Translations under genes and position numbers: made by a program | From: Anopheles merus | Taxonomy: Eukaryota; Arthropoda; Insecta; Diptera; Culicidae | Length of the DNA stretch: 64,000 nucleotides | Direction of reading: 5' to 3' | NCBI RefSeq assembly: GCF_017562075.2 | Contig: NC_054081.1 | Coordinates: forward strand, 14,314,723-14,378,722 | Notes under the pieces: generated by a model | Database searches by the model: none | The model's input: only the letters and a program-made list of their open reading frames with translations | Told to the model about the DNA's origin: nothing | Shown here: in pieces, positions 57,427 to 64,000 of the stretch | How positions within the stretch are numbered: position 1 is the first letter of the stretch | How the letters are laid out: each line of letters starts with the position of its first letter

Positions 57427-60400
57427 CTTTTTTTCTTCTTTGTCATGTGTCGTCTTCTGTTGACCACAACGAAGTAACCCCTCTGATGGATGGAAAGGCA
57501 CCAATCGCTGTTGAGGTTGCTCCTGTTGCTGCTGACAACGTGTGCCCTCGTAAAACCGGAACGTCCTTTACCATTTCTTCCACCCTCCCTCCGTTGCATG
57601 CAGTATTTATACAATGGTTTTATTTTCACACCATCCACATCCTCACGCGAAACTGGAAAGGGAAGAACAATAAAAAAACGTATAATGACTTGGCGCACAG
57701 CGCGCCACTGCAAAGCGGAAGAGAGCGCTTCATTACAAAACACTGCTACCGCGTGGGATGTGAAAACTCACTGCCCCCATCTCCTGCTTGCTGATATCGA
57801 CAGCTTCTCATCCGTGGGCAAGATATGTTCACTGCATGGGACCAAAGTCAAATAAAAAAACGCATTGCATGAAAGATTTTCTCAATCTACATTCCCCATC
57901 AACGTTCGTCACAACAGTTAGGCAAGGGATGATGTGCCATTTGGATGCTCAAACCCACACGGCTCCACAGTAGGATTGTTTTAAAAATTCCATTTTTACA
58001 CTGCGAAGCGAAAACAAACAGAATCAAGCCAGACAAAACTTCTTCCCGGACACAGAGGCTTGCCCTTTTCGCTCATGTTACGGTGGACCAAATTCCAACC
58101 GTCTCAACAACGGGGCCCGGTGACAAAATAAGGCGAACAGTGTCATCATGCCAACGCGGTGGCTATTATTAACTTTCCTGCAAGAATTCTGATACATTTT
58201 CGCTCGCTCCGACGCACAACGGGAAGCAGCCAAAACAAAACAAAACAAAAAAAGCACGAAAAATCAAAGAAATAAAGATACACACGCTCAGCGACGGTTC
58301 GTAGAAATTTGAAACACATCCTGAATGCGTTCGAGATTCGCAAAAGCGCACCCAAAGCGCGGCCGGGCAGGGAGGCCGGCACGGGCACGAAACGTAAAAC
58401 CAAATCACCATGATACGGAATGATATGTTGGCAGCGTTGCGTAAAGCTTTCCATGGAAAGACGGAACCGAACGGGCGAGCGGAGAGCGGCAGGAAACAAC
58501 AAGCTTCATTAAACCCAACTTCAACCATTCCAGAAGCTACAGCACACCGTGCCAGTTTGGTCAGCTGGCGGCAACGGAACACAGCATCGCAACAAAAAGA
58601 AACAGCTCGCACAACGATAGTTGCACGAGTGCTTCCGCACGCTTCGGCTGCAGCAAACGATTCGGCGACCATCGGCGCTGGAGGAAGAACCCGTCGCGCG
58701 GCCAGCATGCTGCTGTAACAACTCATCTTGGGCTCCGGCCGCTCTGAGCGTAGGCTTACACGCCTGTTTTTTGTCTTTGTTTTTTACTACCACGCGCCGT
58801 GAGCTTTCACTGCTGGCTCTGCAATAAAAAAAAAGATTGACAGTGGTGCCCGGACAGAAGATGTGTGTGTGTATGTTTGCCGCCAATGCTGGAAAATCTG
58901 GATGAAAGAAAAAACGAGAAAGAAAATACACAGGAGGGAACCTTTTCATCCCCTTGTTTTTTTTCCTCGTAATTGATCGCAGTGTAGATTGCAAACGAGT
59001 TGACGAGGAGCACACAGTGGGGTGGCAGGGACGAGATATAATCGAAACAAAGCGCACTGCTTTCCATCGCACCGGGCTCGGGAGCGCCCAAATTTATGCA
59101 ACACACTTGCGCGTCGTTTTTGTATGTTGGCGTTTATACAGCGCCGGCGATTTCGATACCCCGGCTGGAGGTTATTGTGGCGAAGCGATTTCAAATTTCG
59201 GTTTTCGAATGAACGATTTATGTTTTGAACGGTCGCTTAACTATTGCATACATTTACGGGCGCACAGTGGATTTTTGTTTTGTTTTGTTTTTTACTCCCA
59301 GGCATGATGGCACGGGAATTAACGATACATAAGCGTGTGCAAGAGTCCGTGCATGATGCACTCAAAAACAAGGCTTATTAAAAAATCATCCCCAACCGGG
59401 CGGCAGCGTCAGGCAAACTCATCACACAAAACTCCGCTCCACCTCGGCCCTTCGCTGCTTCATGGGGACGGCTGCAGCGGAAAGGCGGGTAAAGTCTATT
59501 TCGCACTTCGCCGGTTCCCGGTAACGGATGCGCCTCTAAGACGGCAATCTGTAGCCGGAGCCATCTCGCTGCGCCGTCCGGCAGTGTGGGGCGATGAGTT
59601 TGCGAATGCTGTTTACCGGCATGGTAAGGGATGGGATTTTTTTTATATTAGTATTTCTCTTCCTCCGACGCATTCCACCCTTCCTCTCTCTCGAGCTACC
59701 TACGCATTCTCCTGCCTGTTCCTTAGCCCGACGGAAAACATGCGTTGCTTGCTTCTCCGAATCACGGCACTGAAGCAACGTAAAAATAAAACAAAAAAAT
59801 AATGCTTCCTTCTCCATTTCCAGTTGAGTTCTTACAGGAAGCAGACTTCAAATGAGATGCAAATGTAGCGCTGGGAAGGAAGGGTGACGGGCAATGAGGG
59901 GAGATTTTTTGCCATACGAAAAAAGGCTACTCAAGTTACCTGGCTCAGATGCAGAGTTTCAGTGGTGGGCCGTTTTCCGGTGAGGTGGTGTAAAAACCTG
60001 CACCGAATGAACATCTGCTAATTATAAGGTTAAAAATAGTTTACCATGCGATAATTGGCTTCTTCTGTTTGAGCAGCACATTTTGGACTCATTAAAACAC
60101 ACACATACACACATTCACGCACATACACCACGTAAAGTGCACGTATTTTCGATTGAACGTATCCAGCCTGGTGTCCGCTTTTCGGTCTGGTACATCAAGT
60201 AAAGTGCGATAAATAAATGCAAAAGCCAAACAGTGTTTACAGTGCAGCACTAAAATAGGAAGCACGAGTCCGGAGGGATTGAAAAAAAAACCCATCAAAA
60301 CCAAACATTCCACTAGACACAGGGGGGTGTGCTCTGAGCGTAGCTTGCGCTAATTAAAATGTTGTAACGAGCTGTTAAGCAATTAAGGTGCGGTGTGTGG

Positions 60401-60793
60401 AAGCCTTGCAATTCGAGCCCGGTGTATGCGATCCCGTGCACGTCGGGGAAGGGGTTTGGAGTGGGTGCGCCAGTAAGCAAGAACATCACTTGATGCGTTG
60501 AAACCAGTCACCGGTGGGTGCATTTGCGTACTCATTACTGACAGTGCTGCGGCCAGTGCTTACTGTTGCTTTTAATTTTGGAGAGCTTATTTTAGGACAG
60601 TGTAATGTCCATTACATCGAAACCATTTCACTATTGAAGTAGAACCGTTGATAGGCAATACATTTAAGGGTTTTTAATAAACTGTTTTTGTATGTGATAG
60701 GAATGTCTTGTTAAAAATAAATCAATTGAAAAGTTGGCCATCACTAACGCCTAAATGTATGTAACGTATCAATTTTTTCCAACATTAACATTA
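57422..60793. other. Non-repetitive DNA, no gene seen
   Basis: GC-moderate unique sequence. Open frames on both strands (for example 58169-58726 on the minus strand) overlap one another and show no domain, signal peptide with plausible context, or splice-bounded conserved block. Confidence 0.4.
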
Positions 60794-61327
60794 TACAGCG
60801 CCTAGCACAACTAGTATAAACAGTCGTTTTTCACAATTTGTGGAAAACCGTAAGAGATAGATAAAAACAGTGAATTTATGAGCCGTGCAGAATATTATTT
60901 TACATTTTTTATATTTTATTTAAAGTTTTTTTAAACAATTTTACACGACTTATTACTAAAAATTCAAATTTATGGTCGTACCACAATAACTATAAAGACA
61001 CTTTGAAAAAAAAAAACAGGTTTTTTGTGCTTACTAATGTAATTATATATCGTTAAAAAATTTAAACATCATTTTTTAAATAGGTTTTATAGAAATGTAT
61101 GCTTTAAAGATTTTTAAGAAGTGTTTTCATAACTTTTTTAAGGTTTTAAGAGATTTATACGAGTAATTATTAAAATTATACAATATTCAAAGATGAAAAG
61201 ATAAAATATATTAAGATGTGAAATAGTATTCTGCACAACTCATACATTCACTGTTTTTATCTATCTCTTACGGATTTTCCAAAAATCGCGAAAAACGACT
61301 GTCCATATAGTTGTGGTGGGCACTGTA
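60794..61327. mobile_element. Tc1-type MITE with long TIRs, copy 2
   Basis: It starts TACAGCGCCTAGCACAACTA, and the right end reads as the complement of TACAGTGCCCACCACAACTA. Both arms contain AGATAGATAAAAACAGTGAA, a TGTGCAGAATA block and TCGTTTTTC. The arms match copy 1 (6490-6934) base for base over long stretches, while the AT-rich middle is longer (534 versus 445 bp). It has no coding capacity. Confidence 0.88.
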
Positions 61328-64000
61328 ATTTAAGCCTATATATAGTCAGAAAGCTGAAATTTGGAGCCTGTCAGTGGAACAATATTCATCATACGAGTTT
61401 CAGGTGGATTAAGGCGCACAAGTGGAGGATAACAGAGCATTTTGACAAGCTATAACTTGACATAAGGTTCCTGGGATTAAAACCATTGTTTACGGTTTTC
61501 TAACTTGTTTATTGATCTTATCTACAACTATTTGTTAATCGATATGCTTAATTAACATATTTTGGGCTTTGTGAATTTTTATTTAATATTATTAAATAGA
61601 TTCAAAATTCAAACAGTAATACAAATGATAGTTACATCGTGAGGGTTTACAAACAAAGTAATTTTTCTTCAGCAAAAAAAGTTCAAGCATTCATAAGTTA
61701 TCCTAGAGCTTGCGACGAATCAGCGATTATTTACTTATTTTTCAGGCTAAAGTAATCTAGGTAGAGAACATAGATAGATAAATCGTCGCATAGATAAAGA
61801 AATTACCTTTTTTTTGTTGTATTAACGTTTGAAAGAAAATTACTTATTCGATTGAAAAATCAGGAAGTTTTTGGAAAACATAAAAAAATCACTCTTTAAA
61901 CTTGTTAAGAACATCAAATTCTATCAAAGTGGTTTGCTCACAGTACAGCGAAGCTAACATTCCCCATTCATAACGAATAGTTGAAACTGTAACTGCACCA
62001 ACATGCACTCTACAAGTTGTCCACTGGTTAGCAATGCTTTTAAATACTGAAGGCTCAAAACTCATGGGAGGAGTTGCAAAAGAAAATAAAACTTCACTAT
62101 TTAGCTTACAAAACACACATTATTCGCAATCACTGTCACAAACAAGGCAACACTTCAAGCACACCGCGCACTGACTCCACCGAACCGGCCCGCCAGCTCG
62201 AAAAACATCACCCGATCCGTTACAGGCAGCACTTAACCACTTTATGGGAGAGTTTCTCATTTGCCGTTGCCCTTGCTACCGCGAATGAGCCTAACTTTGC
62301 ATCCATGAGTTGACATGAAACCATGAAACTGCGTTACACCACCCCCCCCTCCCGCAGGAGGAATGTGAAATATGATCGGGCCCGGTGGGGTTTGTTTTGA
62401 AGCGAACGGGAGAGAGCGAAAAAGACGGAAAGAGAGAATGAGTAAAGGAAAGGGTCAGAAAATGTGTTTCCAAAAACCCTCGGTAAAGGCCAGTTGCTCG
62501 ATCGCTCTGGCACGCACGTACACATAAAAAGTGCACCACGAGACTTCGCTAATGGGTTCAATTAGTGATGCCACCGTCCGTCTGGTTGAATCGAGGGGGT
62601 TAGAGTTAATTCGCCCCATTGCCGCATTTCCACTCCATTGGGTACAACTATAATAAAAACAGTGGGGAAAAAGTACTAGCTAGAAATGGAAATTGAGCGG
62701 CGATGGATGATTTTTTGTTGTTACACTCTTATTCTTTCGTTCCGTTTGAGTTTGAGTATTTTATAATTCGCTTCATAACTTTTTAATACATTTCTTTTAT
62801 CCCAGTATGTGGTTTTGTATTTTTCTATACACTCTCATTATTATATAAGCCTGAAATTATGTAATCACACTGATGATTGTATCTTAAGTAAGGCTAGAGC
62901 GTTTTGCTGTAAAGTGACGCAAAAATAATGTCATCAGCCAGCTGAAACGCCCAAATGTATGCAATTTGTTCGGCAAAATAGTATTTTCTGCGAAATAATT
63001 GGCCTTGGGGTTTGAAATTCGTTATCAGACTACCTTTAACTTTGAGTTAAACAAAAAATCACTTTAAGGTTTTCACTCTCTGCAGGACAATTCTAGTGCA
63101 TGCTGTTGTTGTTGTTTTTTTCTTTTTGCGACACTTAGATATCGGAACGTACCAGCAAAGGGAAGCCAATGAACAACACATTGGCTGAGCCCGAAAACTC
63201 GAACCGTCAGGGTGTAACTAAGCACATGGATTAGCCAACCACACACACAAACACTCACACATACATACTGATGTATCCACACATAGAATCCCTCATCAGT
63301 AACAACAAAAAATACTAGCCAGGAACAGGAAACATGCCCAAATGTCCTGTGCCTTTTCGTAGAACACAAACACACACACACTCACACAAAGGTACACACC
63401 CCCAAAAAAACAGCCTCCGATTGGATCTGTCGACTCCAGGAAGGATATCGTTAGCTGCTCACACTGAAACGGCATAGACGGGGCCCGGTGCGAGCTGTGT
63501 GCTGTTGGGGTTGTGGTTGTAAGCTCCTCTAGGATACGGGTGCGTAAATGTTGAAAAAAAAGAAACGGTCCCGATGTAGTGTAAAGCAGGGAAGTTACAC
63601 CAAAACCGACCCCGAACCAGAGCATGCTTGTGAGCGCTGTCGGCCCAAACAGATAGTGGATCAGGATCAGGACCGATTTGCCACGCTACCGCAAAGCAGG
63701 AAGACCCGAGAGCGTGCGACAGGGAGCGACCGATTTTGTTAGTGCCAACATGTACCCGTAGCGCCGTAGGTCGGTGTGGCTTTGTTGGCTTACTTTTCGA
63801 TGTTTTTATTTGCCCCCTCCTTTTGCCTGCGGGCGACGATCTTATGCAGGATCCATGTAGCGGATGCGGTTTAGCTGTCGAAGGCTGATACCGCCCAACG
63901 CTGGGCGGTCAGATTAGCACCTCAGCGCCCGGCTAAGAGTGTCGATTTTCGGACAAAAGTATTAAGACGTGTACTGGATTTTTGTTGCTAGTGGCAGGAT
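61328..64000. other. Right end of window, no gene seen
   Basis: AT-rich to 62130, then mixed unique sequence with short CA tracts (63240-63260, 63366-63385). A minus-strand frame at 63296-63625 has no recognisable domain. A perfect hairpin ACCGCCCA-ACGC-TGGGCGGT lies at about 63890-63910. The receptor's N-terminal exons were looked for here and not found. Confidence 0.4.

Noticed and set aside
58169..58726. 185-residue minus-strand open frame with Cys and Phe richness
   Set aside because: No recognisable family, and overlapping frames on both strands are equally long, typical of non-coding GC-rich DNA.
63296..63625. Possible N-terminal exon of the receptor
   Set aside because: The translation shows no similarity to the amino-terminal domain of glutamate receptors and runs through a CA tract.

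Overview
The window looks like nuclear DNA of an Anopheles mosquito. Compact introns-and-exons coding sits in very long introns, dinucleotide microsatellites are abundant, and several copies of a tRNA-derived element closely resemble the Anopheles SINE200 family. That family assignment is from memory of its sequence, not from a search.

One protein-coding gene can be supported. It is a kainate-type ionotropic glutamate receptor on the minus strand, so transcription runs from high to low coordinates. Nine exons are visible, all with consensus splice sites and mutually compatible phases: 35192-35103, 29512-29355, 19550-19409, 19304-19146, 14622-14470, 14380-13992, 13862-13602, 11581-11444 and 7784-7647. 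Joined in order they encode about 497 residues: most of the amino-terminal domain, the first half (S1) of the glutamate-binding domain, membrane segment M1 and the pore loop M2. Both ends of the gene are missing. The signal peptide and first part of the amino-terminal domain should lie above 35.2 kb, and I found no exon for them up to 64 kb. M3, S2, M4 and the C-tail should lie below position 1.

The most striking observation is that the last two exons (11581-11444 and 7784-7647) are homologous duplicates of each other. Each is exactly 138 nt, with the same phase at both ends. They encode two different versions of the M1-M2 linker plus pore loop (28 of 45 residues identical). They look like mutually exclusive exons that would let one gene make two channel pores.

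The rest is intron and intergenic-looking DNA. Its visible content is a graveyard of mobile elements. There is a 2.3-kb long-TIR Tc1-like element (2206-4497) carrying a nested SINE and a nested foldback repeat. A piggyBac-like MITE with TTAA target site sits inside a pogo-like element (16430-17368). A near-perfect hairpin MITE lies at 22660-22830, and two copies of one Tc1-type MITE lie at 6490-6934 and 60794-61327. A repeat nest at 30.3-33.0 kb holds a SINE, a broken mariner/maT transposase and a LINE fragment. Two jockey-like reverse transcriptase relics lie at about 21.3 and 51.5 kb, and a MITE with a GTGGGGCAAAATG inverted terminus at 36.7-37.7 kb. Long microsatellites and two large satellite-like arrays (15.6-15.96 kb and 42.28-42.81 kb) are also present. 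From 35.2 kb to the right end I see no convincing exon; that DNA is probably a very long 5' intron of the receptor gene or intergenic.
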